DNA of 63,739 nucleotides from CAYRFQ01 sp964423615 (GTDB lineage: Bacteria; Planctomycetota; Planctomycetia; Gemmatales; Gemmataceae): contig CAYRFQ010000039.1 of the NCBI GenBank assembly GCA_964423615.1, forward strand, positions 1-63,739, written 5' to 3'. Below, in pieces: positions 9,104 to 19,322 of the stretch (its first letter is position 1; the number at the start of each line of letters is the position of its first letter). Below the pieces are notes generated by a model. It searched no databases and had not been told where the DNA came from. It saw only the letters and a list, made by a program, of their open reading frames with translations. A program made the translations under genes and the position numbers.

Positions 9104-11920
9104 ATGACCAATCCCGACGAATGGATCGTGGTTCGTGGAGCGCGTGTGCATAATTTGGATAATATCGACGTCCACATTCCACACAATCAAATGACCGTAA
9201 TCACCGGACCGAGCGGGTCAGGCAAAAGTTCCCTTGCGTTCGACACTATTAACGCCGAAGGCCAACGTCGGTATCTCGAGACTTTGCGAGTCGATTCGAC
9301 GGCCCTTTTTGACCAACTTCATAGACCCGACGTCGACTTGGTCGACGGACTACCCCCAACCCTTTGTGTCTCCCAAAATATCAGTACTCCTCATCCTCGC
9401 AGTACCCTCGCGACTGTCACCGAAATTCACGATCACCTGCGGCTGTTGTGGGCTCGAGTTGGAACACCTCACTGCTACCAATGTGGATCACTGATCTCCC
9501 GACAAACTCAATCCGAAATCGTGCAGCGTGTCATGGATTTACCGGAAGGACAGAGGCTACTGATTCTGGCGCCCATGGTCAAACAGCAGAAGGGAAAGCA
9601 CGAAGATGCATTCAAGAGGATCAGGCAAGCAGGGCTGCTTAGGGCACGGATCGACGGGCGTGTCGAGGAGGTCGAAGAGACCCCGACACTGTCACCCCAT
9701 GAGGAGCACACCATTGAGATGGTCGTGGACCGTCTGGTCGTTCGTCCCCGGATGGAGACTCGCCTCCGGGAATCCCTCAAGACTGCCATCGAGCACAGTG
9801 GAGGACCTGTCATTGTAGTCGTCCTTCGAGGGCAAGAAATGCAGGACATGGACTTTACTACCCGATACGCCTGTACAGACTGCGACATCGAGTATGGAGA
9901 ACTCGAACCACGCAACTTCCACTTCAACAGCCCTCACGGCGCTTGCCCCGTTTGCCGGGGCTTGGGAGACATTGTCCAAATCGATCCTTCGAGATTGGTG
10001 CCCGACCGACGAAAATCTCTCAAGGAAGTTATTGCCGACCTCAAGGGATTACTCCCCTCAAACGTGAAACTACCCGCAATATCGAAAAAGACACTAGACC
10101 AGTGGCAAGAAACCTTGGCATTGAAGGACACCAAGCTCACGGCGTCCATGCCCTTGGAGTCCTGGCCCGATGACGCCCTCACGACACTCCTTTTTGGGGG
10201 ACAGGAGGGCACACACTCATTCCGAGGTCTGGTCCCTTTACTCCAAGAGACCCTGGAAGCACAAAATGACGAAACCGAATCGGAGATCGACTGGCAGTCC
10301 CTGACCAGCTGGTTACCTTGTCCCGAATGTCGCGGCGCAAGGCTCAACGCAGAAGCTCGGTCGGTCGTATACACCGGCAAAACTCTGCCTGAGGTGACTA
10401 CCATGACAGTCCAGGAAGCGGAAGCCTTCTTTGCCGAACGTCTCTCTACCAATCACAATGACATCGTTTCCCAGCCAGAGGCGATGATCTTACCCGACAT
10501 CCATAAACGACTCCGCTTCCTTAACAAAGTGGGTCTTGGGTATCTGACGTTGGCTCGTCCAGCCGTCACCCTGTCAGGAGGTGAACTCCAAAGGGCACGG
10601 TTGGCCACACAACTTGGAACAGGCCTCGTCGGGGTGTGTTACATACTGGACGAACCGACCATCGGCTTGCATCCTCGTGACACCGACAAGTTACTCGCAT
10701 CACTGCGATCACTCCAGAATCAAGGAAACACCCTCTTGGTCGTCGAACACGACGAGATGGTGACCCGAGCTGCCGACTACCTCATTGAGATCGGACCAGG
10801 TCCAGGACCTGCTGGGGGAAAGGTCGTGGTCGCAGGTCCCCGGATGGAAACCATTGCAAAGGTCCTACCGACTCAAAAGCTCGTTGTCCGTCAACAACTC
10901 CCAGTGGACAATAAGGGACCACACCTCATCCTTCGTGGAGTCTCGCATCGAAACTTGAAAGATATCGATGTCGCGATTCCTCTTGGTCGTCTCGTGTGTA
11001 TTACTGGTGTGAGCGGCTCAGGAAAAAGTTCTCTGATCTATGAGGTCCTTTGCCGAATCGTCCGACGCCACCTCCGACTGTCCACCCCGGAACCTGGAAC
11101 ACATGGTAGCTGCGAAGGCCTCGACCACATCGACAAACTCATCGAGGTCGACCAAAGTCCAATCGGTCGTTCGAGACGGTCCTGTCCAGCCACGTACACA
11201 GGTCTGTTCGACGAGGTACGACGCATCTACGCCACCACCCGCGAGTCGAAGATTCGCGGGTACAAAGCAACGAGGTTCAGCATGAACACAAAGGGAGGAC
11301 GATGCGAGGCATGTCGCGGACAAGGTGTCTTGAAGGTATCTCTGAAACTCCTCCCAGGACTCACCGTCGTGTGTCCCACATGCCGAGGAAAACGATTCGA
11401 CGCGGCGACTCTGGAAATCCGGTACAAAGGTTGTTCGATATCCGATGTGTTGGAGATGCGTATCGACCAAGCTGCCAAGCATCTTGAAAACGTCCCCAAG
11501 GCCGCTAGGATGTTACAGGCCCTGGTTGATGTGGGTGTCGGCTACTTGGCTCTCGGCCAACCGGCCAATTCTCTCTCAGGCGGTGAAGCTCAAAGGGTCA
11601 AGTTGGCTGCCGAGATGGGCCGAACCACCACCGGCAAGACACTCTTGGTGCTGGACGAACCGACGACAGGTCTCCATTACACCGATGTCAGTCGGTTGAT
11701 CGAGGTGCTCCATAAACTTGTCCAGGCTGGGAACACTGTCATCGTCATCGAACACAACCTGGACATGCTTGCCAATGCCGATTGGGTAATCGATTTGGGA
11801 CCTGGGGCAGGACCCGACGGAGGTGCAGTCGTCGTCAGTGGTTCACCAAAGGTCGTCGCAGCCCACGCCGAGAGTGTCACAGGAGGCTTTCTTGCAAAGT
11901 CACTCTCACGTTTCGAATAA
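9104..11920 (+). CDS. uvrA: UvrA-family excinuclease ATPase (divergent paralogue type)
   Basis: A 938-residue protein with complete UvrA layout: ABC half 1 (Walker A GPSGSGKSS at 35-43), first zinc module (CTDC ... ACPVCRGLG), signature LSGGELQRARLATQ with LDEPTIGLHPRD, ABC half 2 (GVSGSGKSS), second zinc module (CEACRGQG ... CPTCRGKRF), and LSGGEAQRVKLAAEMG with LDEPTTGLHYTD. UvrA finds helix-distorting DNA damage and loads UvrB. The normally conserved YVESLSAYARQFL segment reads YLETLRVDSTALFDQL here, and nearby conserved positions differ, so it may be an extra UvrA paralogue. It stands alone, and neither uvrB nor uvrC is in the window. Confidence 0.9.
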   Translation: MTNPDEWIVVRGARVHNLDNIDVHIPHNQMTVITGPSGSGKSSLAFDTINAEGQRRYLETLRVDSTALFDQLHRPDVDLVDGLPPTLCVSQNISTPHPRSTLATVTEIHDHLRLLWARVGTPHCYQCGSLISRQTQSEIVQRVMDLPEGQRLLILAPMVKQQKGKHEDAFKRIRQAGLLRARIDGRVEEVEETPTLSPHEEHTIEMVVDRLVVRPRMETRLRESLKTAIEHSGGPVIVVVLRGQEMQDMDFTTRYACTDCDIEYGELEPRNFHFNSPHGACPVCRGLGDIVQIDPSRLVPDRRKSLKEVIADLKGLLPSNVKLPAISKKTLDQWQETLALKDTKLTASMPLESWPDDALTTLLFGGQEGTHSFRGLVPLLQETLEAQNDETESEIDWQSLTSWLPCPECRGARLNAEARSVVYTGKTLPEVTTMTVQEAEAFFAERLSTNHNDIVSQPEAMILPDIHKRLRFLNKVGLGYLTLARPAVTLSGGELQRARLATQLGTGLVGVCYILDEPTIGLHPRDTDKLLASLRSLQNQGNTLLVVEHDEMVTRAADYLIEIGPGPGPAGGKVVVAGPRMETIAKVLPTQKLVVRQQLPVDNKGPHLILRGVSHRNLKDIDVAIPLGRLVCITGVSGSGKSSLIYEVLCRIVRRHLRLSTPEPGTHGSCEGLDHIDKLIEVDQSPIGRSRRSCPATYTGLFDEVRRIYATTRESKIRGYKATRFSMNTKGGRCEACRGQGVLKVSLKLLPGLTVVCPTCRGKRFDAATLEIRYKGCSISDVLEMRIDQAAKHLENVPKAARMLQALVDVGVGYLALGQPANSLSGGEAQRVKLAAEMGRTTTGKTLLVLDEPTTGLHYTDVSRLIEVLHKLVQAGNTVIVIEHNLDMLANADWVIDLGPGAGPDGGAVVVSGSPKVVAAHAESVTGGFLAKSLSRFE

Positions 11921-12016
11921 AGGGCAAACTCTCGGAGGTGGGTAGTCGGATCAACAAGTGTCGTGTTGTGATTTCTAAGCTCCGACGAGCGATTCATACT
12001 GGCCGTGGATGTGAGC

Positions 12017-12745
12017 TCACAGAACTCTTGTTACTCCGTCCACAGACTGTTCTTGTCCCAATACGGAATCAATTACCCAGCATCCGCGATTGTGAAGTTT
12101 GTCCTTCCGACAATGATCGAGCATGTCCTCGTTAGTGCATCCCGCTTCTTCCAATGAGTCAGCCAAAATCGGGAAGTCTTCGAACCGTCGGTCAGCATAG
12201 ATTTTAAAAGCCACTGAAGTCATCGTCGGTGTGGCTAAGGTGGAGATCGGTCGCGTAAGGAACTACAGGCTTCACACCGAAGATACAGCGAAGCAAATGA
12301 GCTTGAGCTTGTTCTTGCTCGCGCTGCTTGACCCCGAATTCATCACAATGGCTTGCAGCCCCAGGAACCATTATTGAGGCACAAGCCAAGCACGCATTGG
12401 ACGAAGTGTAGTAGGTAGTCATTGGAGGTTCTGGTCGGACAATTTGCCAAGTAAGCGCGAGTGCTGAGTGAGTTGGGTGCATCGCTTCACGCTCCGGACC
12501 TAACGATTGCCGCCATGGTAACTCAATTGCGTCCAACGTTTCCCACAAACGAGCTGCTACCCTCTTCATCTCTTCTGCCGACGCCATCCCATCAGCGAAA
12601 CGTTCCGCGACTTCCACGGCGTTAGCAGATCGGAGGTTAGGAAGTAAATGGCCAATTCGATACTAGAAGGGAAAGGCGAACAACCGCAGTTTTCTAGCGC
12701 TCCCAACGCATTCCGGAAAAACCGACATATCTTGCACACGAGGAA
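12017..12745 (-). pseudogene. Broken copy of a Gemmata-type family gene (paralogue of 25280-26068)
   Basis: Read on the minus strand, frames in order give RFFRNALG, then (frame change) SARKLRLFAF, an in-frame TAG, RIGHLLPNLRSANAVEVAERFADG, then 12204-12617 (QAHLLRCIFG near its end), then after another shift 12017-12223 with FEDFPILADSLEEAGCTNEDMLDHCR and RGCWVIDSVLGQE. These align in order with the intact protein at 25280-26068 (RKLRLFSSACCRRILHLV, CELIRDIFS, FDELAILADALEEAGCEEADILQHCR, KGCWVLDLILQKE). At least one stop and two frameshifts are present, and the family start (MTE-x-EW) is not clear, so the gene is dead. Confidence 0.8.
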
Positions 12746-12874
12746 CGTTCGTCCCGATCAGGAATCGGATCGTTTACTGCGGCCTATCCGACTTGAGCCA
12801 TCCATCTTCAGTCATTGCGATACGCCTTTCTTGGCGACCTTTTCGTGTAGCAGCTCGAAGGCCTCGCTACCAAA

Positions 12875-13714
12875 TCATGACGCTTTCGCAGCGCGCCGCG
12901 TTTCGATCTCTTCCTTGAAAATGCCTCGCACCTTTCGTTTGACTATCCGGTCAGCAATTCCAGGGAAGAACCGACACACAAACGCCAGCATTTTTCCTTT
13001 AAATGTCAAGGTGATCTCGTGGGTGTTGTTTTCGATCGCTCGAAGAGTCGCTTCGGCGACTTGTTGGGGCGACATGCCACGCATGTGATCGAGTTGAATG
13101 TGTGCCTTTTGCTCGATCATGTTCTGTGAGAAGTTCGTCTGAGTCAGCCCAGGATTGATCAAAATTACATCAACATTGTCCTTGGCCAATTCGGCCCGCA
13201 AGGCTTCGCTGAATCCATGGACAGCAAATTTACTTGCCGAATATTCACTTCGAGCGGGAATGCCTCTTTTCGCTGCGACCGAAGAGATGTTGACGATGGC
13301 TGAGTTAGTACCGGCTTTTAACATTGGCAAGAAGACTCGGGTCGTTTCGGTCAAGCCGAAAAAGTTAACTTCCATGATCTTCCGCAATCGGTCAGGGTCG
13401 ACTTCGACAAAGTGCCCCGTGGCCCCTATCCCTGCGTTGTTGATCAGGCAATCCAAACCACCAAAGTGTTGCGTGGCGGCATCGACCATCCGTTGACGGT
13501 CATCGGGGTTCGTCACATCAGCGCGAACGACCTCCATCGCCTGACCTTTCGCCTTGGCATCTTGCGCCATTTGGTCCAACAATTCCTGTGACCTGGCTGC
13601 AGCTAACACTCGGGCGCCTTGTGCGGCCGCAAGTTCTGCCAGCGCCTTGCCGATACCTTGCGAAGCTCCCGTGATGAGCATCCGCGAGCCTTTAATTGTA
13701 CGTTTCATGGCCAT
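12875..13714 (-). CDS. Short-chain dehydrogenase/reductase (classical SDR)
   Basis: A 279-residue NAD(P)-dependent oxidoreductase. Visible: cofactor loop TGASQGIG (15-22), DV in VRADVTNPDD, NNAG (92-95), the SS of NISSVAAKRG, catalytic Tyr158 and Lys162 in YSASK, and NPGLTQTNF. Acyl or sterol carbonyl substrates are common for this subtype, but the substrate is not readable. The C-terminal segment MLAFVCRFFPGIADRIVKRKV is amphipathic and may touch the membrane. The open frame extends 64 codons further upstream, but the family begins at KGSRMLITGA, and AAGGAG precedes the ATG at 13714. Confidence 0.88.
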   Translation of the reverse strand: MAMKRTIKGSRMLITGASQGIGKALAELAAAQGARVLAAARSQELLDQMAQDAKAKGQAMEVVRADVTNPDDRQRMVDAATQHFGGLDCLINNAGIGATGHFVEVDPDRLRKIMEVNFFGLTETTRVFLPMLKAGTNSAIVNISSVAAKRGIPARSEYSASKFAVHGFSEALRAELAKDNVDVILINPGLTQTNFSQNMIEQKAHIQLDHMRGMSPQQVAEATLRAIENNTHEITLTFKGKMLAFVCRFFPGIADRIVKRKVRGIFKEEIETRRAAKAS

Positions 13715-14526
13715 TACCTCATTCTCCTTCTTGAATTTCTGCCTGGAAACGGCAGTGAGATGTCTTGTTATGTGATAATACTTAAACGACTTCGGTTGTG
13801 CATCTTGGGTGACCTTCCACCTACCCGAAAAGAAGGCGAGAATGGGAAAATGATTCTCGTTGTCGTTGAAGGCTTGCGAAAATCGAAAACGTGCCCATCG
13901 ATGCAATGAAACATCAGTGATATTTTACCCCGCCAACGACATCTGAGCGATGTTACCGAAAGGCAGAAGAAAGAGAGTTAGAGATTTTTCGGCCGTTCAA
14001 GGAGTCTACAAGGTTTTTCAGGATTAATTCAAAGAGTTGGATTTACCGATTTTCGAACGCTTTGCACATCAGTGGAGCGATCACATTTTTCAATCGGTAA
14101 CGGAAACTGGCTTTTTTCTACGCCAAAACCCGTCTTTCGCTTTGCAACAGTTATCGTCCGCCACGACCAATTGCAGTCTTTTGTGGCGGTAGGCCTTTCC
14201 ACAGCAACGAATCCATGTGTGTGAAAGACCATTACGAAATGAACCACTTTATCGGCAAAGATGTTTTCATATGAAAAGTCCTACCAAGACTCGCACTCCA
14301 AACGTGACATCTGGAGCCGGCAATAGTACAATAGTTTCTCGTAACTGGCAGACGTTTTGTGGTTTGGCCAGGCTCAAGGATTCGAGCGGGCTATTCCCAA
14401 TCCGAAGGTGAGTCCAAACTTTGTCCGCCTTTCGCGAACCTCCTCTTCCACTCGCGGTGCGGTTATCTTCAACAAACTGATTCCAGAGGGTGCCTCTCCG
14501 AACCTGGGCTGAGGAGATGCGGGGTC
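13715..14526. other. Long intergenic region between divergent genes
   Basis: Over 800 bases between the leftward SDR gene and the rightward alpha-E gene. The open frames (for example 14029-14247 minus and the 5' extension 14359-14526 plus) show no family resemblance. It should carry divergent promoters for both genes, but no promoter or operator could be named with confidence. Confidence 0.45.
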
Positions 14527-15519
14527 ATGATTTCACGCGTAGCAGAACACTGTTTTTGGCTGAGTCGGTATCTCGAGCGTCTGGAAAATACCGCGCGCGT
14601 TATCGAAGTCAATCAAACTCTCCTCCTCGACTTCCGAGTTCCCACAGAGCACCAGTGGAAACCGCTTTTGACTATTTGTGGGATTCACGACCTGGAAGGT
14701 GACCTCGAATCCGAACAAGTCCAGCGATACCTAACCTGGGAAGTGAAAAACCCCTCTAGCATCTGCAATTCTCTGGGCTACGCACGAGAGAACGCACGGG
14801 TCATTCGCGAGGTCGTCAGTGCAGAAATGTGGGAGCGGCTTAACCACGCATACTTGTGGTTGAAAAGTAACAAGGCCCAAAATTCCTACGAAACCAATCG
14901 ATCCGAGTTCTACAACCAAATCCGACGGATCAACCAGATGATCTGGGGCATCGCCGAAGGAACCATGGGCCACGGCGAGCCCATGGACTTCTTCAAGTTG
15001 GGTCGCTACTTGGAGCGAGCGTGCCAGACGGCACGTATCCTCGACGTGAAGTATCACCAACTTCTCCCCACTCCCCAGCACCTTGGAACCGCCGTCGACA
15101 GCGCCTATTGGTCGGCCATCCTGACGAGTTGCTCCGCCTACGAGCCATATCTGAAACAGAAAACCTCCACGACGCCGGTTTCCGTTTCCGAATTCCTCGT
15201 AATGAACTTATTATTCCCAAGGTCGGTACGCTACTGCTTACGCCAATGCCAGTCCGCAGCCCACACGATTTCCGGTCGTCCCCTCTCACGCCCCGAAAAC
15301 GACGTCGAAAAACAACTCTGCGATTTGTTGGGGTGGCTCCAACTTGTTGACATGTCCGACATCGTCGAGGTCGGATTACACGAGTCGTTAACGAAAATCA
15401 TCGACGCCATCCACGAAATTGGAGACGCCATCCATCGAACCTACTTCGATGTCGGACTCGAGCAGTATACTTCTAGCATGTCGGAGAAACCTCCCAAATC
15501 AACGACCGTCTCGGCCTGA
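14527..15519 (+). CDS. Stand-alone alpha-E domain protein
   Basis: A 330-residue all-helical protein of the alpha-E family (DUF403/COG2307). Both internal hallmarks are present: EHCFWLSRYLERLENTAR near the start and DFFKLGRYLERACQTARILD in the middle. Alpha-E proteins have no known catalytic residues and occur almost only beside circularly permuted ATP-grasp and transglutaminase genes. The open frame begins at 14359, but family sequence starts at MISRVAEHCFW, so ATG 14527 was chosen (GAGGAG about 12 bases upstream). It is the first gene of the cluster, 299 bases before the large transglutaminase gene. A second alpha-E copy is fused at 19319-21964. Confidence 0.9.
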   Translation: MISRVAEHCFWLSRYLERLENTARVIEVNQTLLLDFRVPTEHQWKPLLTICGIHDLEGDLESEQVQRYLTWEVKNPSSICNSLGYARENARVIREVVSAEMWERLNHAYLWLKSNKAQNSYETNRSEFYNQIRRINQMIWGIAEGTMGHGEPMDFFKLGRYLERACQTARILDVKYHQLLPTPQHLGTAVDSAYWSAILTSCSAYEPYLKQKTSTTPVSVSEFLVMNLLFPRSVRYCLRQCQSAAHTISGRPLSRPENDVEKQLCDLLGWLQLVDMSDIVEVGLHESLTKIIDAIHEIGDAIHRTYFDVGLEQYTSSMSEKPPKSTTVSA

Positions 15520-15818
15520 TGGTCGCAGGATGTTGCCGGAGCGAGGCGGTTTTGACACAAACCCGAAGCCCCAGGGATTTTTCCTCGGAAGTTTTCGAGC
15601 GTTTCGAAGTTGTTGCAGCCTCTCGGACGGAAGAAACAAGACCGGTTCATTCAAGGCTTACACATGATCGAAAACGAGTCGCTGGGGACGACATCCTGCC
15701 ACGTTTCGCCAAGATTCCGAGGGTGTTTTTCAGGGACGAGTAACACAAAGCAAGGTTAAAGATATGGAATTTGACACGCAAAACTGAAATTTCCCAGACA
15801 CCAAAGAGTTTTAAATCT

Positions 15819-18800
15819 ATGTCGATGCATGTCGCTCTGCACCACGAAACCAAATACTCCTACGATCGCTTGGTGACTCTCACACCTCACGTGATCCGGC
15901 TTCGACCCGCACCGCATTGTCGCACCCCGATCTTGAGTTACGACTTGCGAATTGGTCCTAAGGCGCACTTTCTAAACTGGCAACAAGACCCCTACAACAA
16001 TTACCTGGCCCGATTGGTATTTCCAGAGCCGACACGAGAACTCCACGTCGAAGTCGATTTGATTGCCGAACTGACTGTCATCAACCCATTCGATTTTTAT
16101 GTAGAAGATTACGCCGAGACGTATCCCTTTCAGTACGCCAAGGAAGTCACCCACGAACTCGCTGCCTATCTGGAAAAGGAGACTTTGACTCCTAAACTCG
16201 CGGCCATCGTCGAGGAATATCGCGGGGTCGCTCGTGAGATGGGCTCTGAAGACATCAAAGCTGACGACCACTCAGCCCTACGAACGGTGGACTTCCTGGT
16301 CGCGTTGAACCAACGGCTCAACCAACGCATCGAATACATCATCCGTAAGGAACCCGGTCTCCAAACCTGCGAAGAGACGCTTACGCTCGGTCGAGGGGCT
16401 TGCCGAGATACCTCCTGGCTCGAAGTCCAAATCCTTCGCAATCTTGGATTCGCCGCCCGATTCGTCTCGGGGTATTCGATCCAACTCAAGGCTGACGTCA
16501 AACCCCTCGAAGGGCCTTACGGAGTCGATCACGACTTGACCGATTTGCATGCCTGGACGGAAGTGTACATACCAGGAGCTGGATGGATCGGAATGGACCC
16601 CACTTCCGGAATGATGGCCACCGAGGGACACATCCCCCTAGCTTGTGCCGCCCATCCACTCACCGCAGCGCCGATTTCCGGAGCCTTCAACCCCACATAT
16701 TCGTCCGAACCCAACGAGAAGGTCGAGACCCAATTCTTTTTCGACATGTCCGTCCGTCGAGTCTTTGAAACTCCACGCGTCACCAAGCCTTACACCGAAC
16801 AACAGTGGGAGAAGATCGTCGACCTTGGCCACCAACTCGATGAGGAACTAGAACGCGAGGACGTACGCCTTACAATGGGCGGTGAACCGACATTCGTGTC
16901 CGTCGACGACATGCAGGGCGACGAGTGGAATTACAACGCCCTGGGACCAACGAAACGAATTCTCGCTGGCAAGCTGTTGCGACGGCTGCACACCAAGTTT
17001 GCCCCTGGTGGCGTGCTCCATTACGGCCAAGGGAAGTGGTATCCCGGCGAACCGTTACCTCGTTGGCAACTCGATTGCTACTGGCGCCGTGACGGCGTCC
17101 CAGTCTGGGAAGATGTCGAGTTAATGGCTACCGAGGGACACAACTATGGCCACGATGATTCCTCGGCCAATCGGTTCATTCGAAAATTGGCCGAGAATTT
17201 ACACGTCAACAGCGACAACACGATGGCCGGGTACGAGGACGTTTATTACTACCTCTGGAAAGAGCGACGACTCCCGACCAACGTGGACCCACTCGAAAGC
17301 AAACTCGACGATCCTCTCGAACGAGAGCGCCTCGCACGCATCTTCGAACAGGGCCTTGGGCAAGTCATCGGCTATGCTTTGCCGCTCGACCGCCGAATCG
17401 TCGAAGGCCTCCCCACTTGGGTGAGTGGTCGATGGTTCTTCCGTCCGGAGCGAATGTATTTGCTCCCCGGTGACTCTCCGATGGGTCTTCGGTTGCCGTT
17501 GGATTCTCTCCCGTGGGTGGCTCCCGAATTGGCCTCTTCAGTGCAGGATTTCGACCCCTCGCAAGTTCACACAATCCTCGCCCGAGCCGGACGCAACGCC
17601 GAATACGATCACCGACGCGGACGCCAAGTACGAATGCAACCCTATCCAGAAGGTCGAAATCCCGCTTGGCGGACCACCGGTGTATTGCCCAACGGACGCT
17701 GGGGAGTGGCCGACCAAATGCTTGACGGTTACCCCGACGAGCCGTTTTCCGACGTCATACGAACGGCCTTGTGCGTGGAACCTCGCGAGGGCCACCTTTT
17801 CGTCTTCTTGCCACCAACACGAAGGCTCGAAGACTATCTGGATCTCGTCCGAGTGATCGAAGAAACCGCAAACGAACTTGACCTTCCCTTGTTGCTTGAG
17901 GGATATCCACCGCCGTCAGACCCTCGACTGAACTCATTTTCGGTCACCCCCGATCCTGGAGTCATCGAAGTCAACATCCATCCGTCGCACAATTGGGATG
18001 AACTAACGAAAAAGACCGAGATGCTCTACGAAGAAGCTCGCCAGTGTCGCTTGGGCTGCGAAAAATTCATGCTCGACGGACGCCACACAGGGACTGGCGG
18101 AGGCAACCACATCATCTTGGGGGGTCCAACGCCCACCGACAGCCCCCTCCTGCGTAGGCCCGACTTGCTCAAGAGTTTGGTTAGCTACTGGCACAATCAT
18201 CCTTCGTTGTCTTACTTGTTCTCCGGGTTGTTTCTTGGTCCAACGAGCCAGGCTCCTCGGGTCGACGAGGCTCGCAACGACAGCCTCTACGAACTCGAGA
18301 TTGCTTTTGACCAAGTGCCCGATGGTGGCTATCTACCACCGTGGCTCACGGATCGATTGTTCCGAAATTTACTCATCGATGTTACTGGCAATACTCACCG
18401 CGCCGAATTCTGCATCGACAAACTCTATTCACCCGATAGCCACGGAGGACGCCGCGGCCTATTGGAGATGCGGGCATTCGAAATGCCGCCGCACCCACGA
18501 ATGAATTTGGCACAACAGTTGCTCCTTCGTTCGTTGGTGGCACGCTTCTGGAAGCAACCCTACCAAACAAAACTGGTCCGGTGGGGGACAGAACTTCACG
18601 ATCGGTTCTGTCTGCCCCATTTCATCTGGCAGGATTTTCAAGATGTGATTACCGAGATGCGGTATGCGGGATATCCGTTACAAACCGAATGGTTTACGCC
18701 CCACCTGGAATTTCGGTTCCCGTTCGTGGGGAACGTCGCTCGACGAGACTGTGTTCTCGAACTGCGACACGCAATCGAACTCTGGCATGTACTGGGAGAG

Positions 18801-19322
18801 GAAGTCGGAGCCCAGAGCACGGCTCGCTATGTGGATTCGTCGGTCGAAAGACTCCAGTGCAAAGTCCAAGGAATCATCCCCGATCGACACGTTGTGCTGT
18901 GCAACGGACACCGAGTTCCGTTACACCCAACGGGCACCAATGGCGAGTACGTTGCAGGCGTTCGGTATCGGGCTTGGCAGCCACCTTCGTGTCTACACCC
19001 AACCATCCCTGTCCAGGCTCCACTGGTGTTTGACCTCGTCGATACGTGGATGAACTGGTCGATGGGTGGGTGTACCTATCATGTCGAACATCCCGGTGGG
19101 AGAAATACCGATTTGTTTCCAGTCAATGCATACGAAGCGGAGGCCAGGCGAGCTTCACGCTTCTTCCAAATGGGACATACCCAAGGTCCCATCGAAGCTC
19201 CTCCCGAGACCAGGAACCCAGAAGCTCCATTGACTCTAGATTTGCGCAGGGTACACTCATTGGAGCCATTCAATCCTGCCGAACGTAAGCCCCAACGAGA
19301 ATCACCAAAGATAATCCAGTGA
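15819..19322 (+). CDS. Transglutaminase-DUF2126 (predicted amidoligase) fusion
   Basis: About 1167 residues. The first 290 or so are a bacterial transglutaminase-like protein: N-terminal beta domain (MHVALHHETKYSYDRLVTLT), then the core with Cys195 (GRGACRDTSW), His244 (LHAWTEVY) and Asp260 (GMDPTSG). The rest matches DUF2126/COG4196 (VRLTMGGEPTFVSVDD, LHYGQGKWYPGEPLPRW, MLDGRHTGTGGGNHIILGG, TGNTHRAEFCIDKLYSP, RRGLLEMRAFEMPPHPRM), annotated in Pfam as a putative amidoligase. The fusion would couple amide-bond making and breaking. An open 5' extension begins at 15771, but family sequence begins at MSMHVALHH. The stop overlaps the next gene's GTG by four bases. Confidence 0.9.
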   Translation: MSMHVALHHETKYSYDRLVTLTPHVIRLRPAPHCRTPILSYDLRIGPKAHFLNWQQDPYNNYLARLVFPEPTRELHVEVDLIAELTVINPFDFYVEDYAETYPFQYAKEVTHELAAYLEKETLTPKLAAIVEEYRGVAREMGSEDIKADDHSALRTVDFLVALNQRLNQRIEYIIRKEPGLQTCEETLTLGRGACRDTSWLEVQILRNLGFAARFVSGYSIQLKADVKPLEGPYGVDHDLTDLHAWTEVYIPGAGWIGMDPTSGMMATEGHIPLACAAHPLTAAPISGAFNPTYSSEPNEKVETQFFFDMSVRRVFETPRVTKPYTEQQWEKIVDLGHQLDEELEREDVRLTMGGEPTFVSVDDMQGDEWNYNALGPTKRILAGKLLRRLHTKFAPGGVLHYGQGKWYPGEPLPRWQLDCYWRRDGVPVWEDVELMATEGHNYGHDDSSANRFIRKLAENLHVNSDNTMAGYEDVYYYLWKERRLPTNVDPLESKLDDPLERERLARIFEQGLGQVIGYALPLDRRIVEGLPTWVSGRWFFRPERMYLLPGDSPMGLRLPLDSLPWVAPELASSVQDFDPSQVHTILARAGRNAEYDHRRGRQVRMQPYPEGRNPAWRTTGVLPNGRWGVADQMLDGYPDEPFSDVIRTALCVEPREGHLFVFLPPTRRLEDYLDLVRVIEETANELDLPLLLEGYPPPSDPRLNSFSVTPDPGVIEVNIHPSHNWDELTKKTEMLYEEARQCRLGCEKFMLDGRHTGTGGGNHIILGGPTPTDSPLLRRPDLLKSLVSYWHNHPSLSYLFSGLFLGPTSQAPRVDEARNDSLYELEIAFDQVPDGGYLPPWLTDRLFRNLLIDVTGNTHRAEFCIDKLYSPDSHGGRRGLLEMRAFEMPPHPRMNLAQQLLLRSLVARFWKQPYQTKLVRWGTELHDRFCLPHFIWQDFQDVITEMRYAGYPLQTEWFTPHLEFRFPFVGNVARRDCVLELRHAIELWHVLGEEVGAQSTARYVDSSVERLQCKVQGIIPDRHVVLCNGHRVPLHPTGTNGEYVAGVRYRAWQPPSCLHPTIPVQAPLVFDLVDTWMNWSMGGCTYHVEHPGGRNTDLFPVNAYEAEARRASRFFQMGHTQGPIEAPPETRNPEAPLTLDLRRVHSLEPFNPAERKPQRESPKIIQ

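Noticed and set aside
14359..14526. 5' extension of the alpha-E gene
   Set aside because: The 56 extra residues show no family similarity; alpha-E sequence starts exactly at the ATG 14527.
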